Source: Pantoea conspicua (GTDB lineage: Bacteria; Pseudomonadota; Gammaproteobacteria; Enterobacterales; Enterobacteriaceae). Taken from it: a stretch of 64,000 bases of DNA. The first letter of the stretch is position 1, and each line of letters opens with the position of its first letter. The notes beneath the pieces are model-generated. The model was not told the origin of the DNA, made no database searches, and saw only the letters and a program-made list of their open reading frames with translations. Below, piece by piece: positions 63,731-64,000 of the stretch. The translations under genes and the position numbers were made by a program. The DNA lies in NCBI RefSeq assembly GCF_002095315.1, contig NZ_MLFN01000003.1, forward strand, positions 1 to 64,000, given 5' to 3'.

Positions 63731-63753
63731 AGCAGGGAAACGTTTTCCCTGCT
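63731..63753 (+). other. Hairpin between glnH and glnP
   Basis: Perfect ten-base stem AGCAGGGAAA / TTTCCCTGCT with a three-base loop, followed by TATTTC. Likely a partial terminator or 3'-end protector that favours GlnH over the membrane subunits. Confidence 0.6.
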
Positions 63754-63784
63754 TATTTCCTCGCAACATATCTGGAGTCACACC

Positions 63785-64000
63785 ATGGAGTTTGACTGGA
63801 GCGTCATCTGGCCCGCCATGCCGGCGCTGCTCGAAGGCGCGAAGATGACCTTAATCATCTCAATTATCGGTCTGGTGGGGGGATTAATTATCGGTCTCGT
63901 CGCCGGTTTCGCCCGCGCTTACGGCGGCTGGATCACCAACAACATTGCGCTGGTGTTTATTGAAATCATCCGCGGCACCCCGATTGTGGTGCAGGTGATG
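63785..64000 (+). CDS. glnP: Glutamine ABC transporter permease GlnP, N-terminal part (runs off window)
   Basis: First 72 codons of the glutamine permease: [20 protein letters not shown], then the first membrane segment and [13 protein letters not shown], the conserved start of the HisMQ-type permease domain. ATG at 63785. The remainder and glnQ should follow outside the window. Confidence 0.96.
   Translation, partial: MEFDWSVIWPAMPALLEGAKMTLIISIIGLVGGLIIGLVAGFARAYGGWITNNIALVFIEIIRGTPIVVQVM

Overview
The window is an ordinary chromosomal segment of an enterobacterium. Gene content and order follow the Escherichia coli ftsK-lrp-trxB to ompX-dps-glnHP region almost gene for gene. Several differences point to Erwiniaceae, most likely Pantoea or a close relative: no serW next to clpA, no deoR/mdfA block beside ybjG-dacC, no ybiS, an inserted EmrAB-type efflux operon, and an extra H-NS-family gene. 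The genus is inferred from gene order and protein similarity recalled from memory. No prophage, insertion sequence, CRISPR array, rRNA or tRNA gene was seen.

Layout. 1-7.9 kb: start of ftsK, lrp, trxB, the cydDC exporter needed for cytochrome bd, aat and infA. 7.8-11.2 kb: the ClpAS/Aat N-degron protease genes and cspD. 11.2-18.6 kb: ybjD, lysO, poxB, ltaE, amiD-ybjQ, ybjP. 18.8-22.5 kb: arginine uptake (artPIQM plus artJ, with an ArgR box). 22.6-28.5 kb: rlmC, ybjO, putrescine uptake potFGHI. 28.9-32.4 kb: ybjC-nfsA-rimK-ybjN, grxA, ybjM. 32.6-40.2 kb: ybjL, ybjG, dacC, a HAD phosphatase, yliI, a DUF3313 lipoprotein, a CynT-type carbonic anhydrase. 40.2-41.1 kb: decayed sequence holding an internally deleted rimO remnant. 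41.2-47.9 kb: iaaA-gsiABCD (glutathione/peptide) with a translationally coupled DUF4385 gene. 48.2-52.4 kb: moeAB, ybiT, a frameshifted H-NS-family gene. 53.2-57.5 kb: a three-part multidrug efflux operon. 57.7-59.7 kb: the manganese locus (ybiR, mntR, two MntR-like operators, a 25-codon membrane ORF and an MntS homologue with a cysteine-rich N-terminus). 60-64 kb: ompX, rhtA, dps, and glnH-glnP with NtrC and sigma-54 signals.

Themes. Nutrient uptake dominates (arginine, putrescine, glutathione, glutamine, manganese). In three of the ABC operons a perfect hairpin lies right after the binding-protein gene and before the permease or ATPase gene. Three genes (clpA, the H-NS-family gene and the outer-membrane efflux gene) each look one base short near the 3' end: restoring one base gives the ending expected for the family. 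These may be real mutations or assembly errors. I found no clearly new multi-gene system. The best leads are the small-protein manganese operon, the rimO deletion remnant, and DUF4385 coupled to gsiD.
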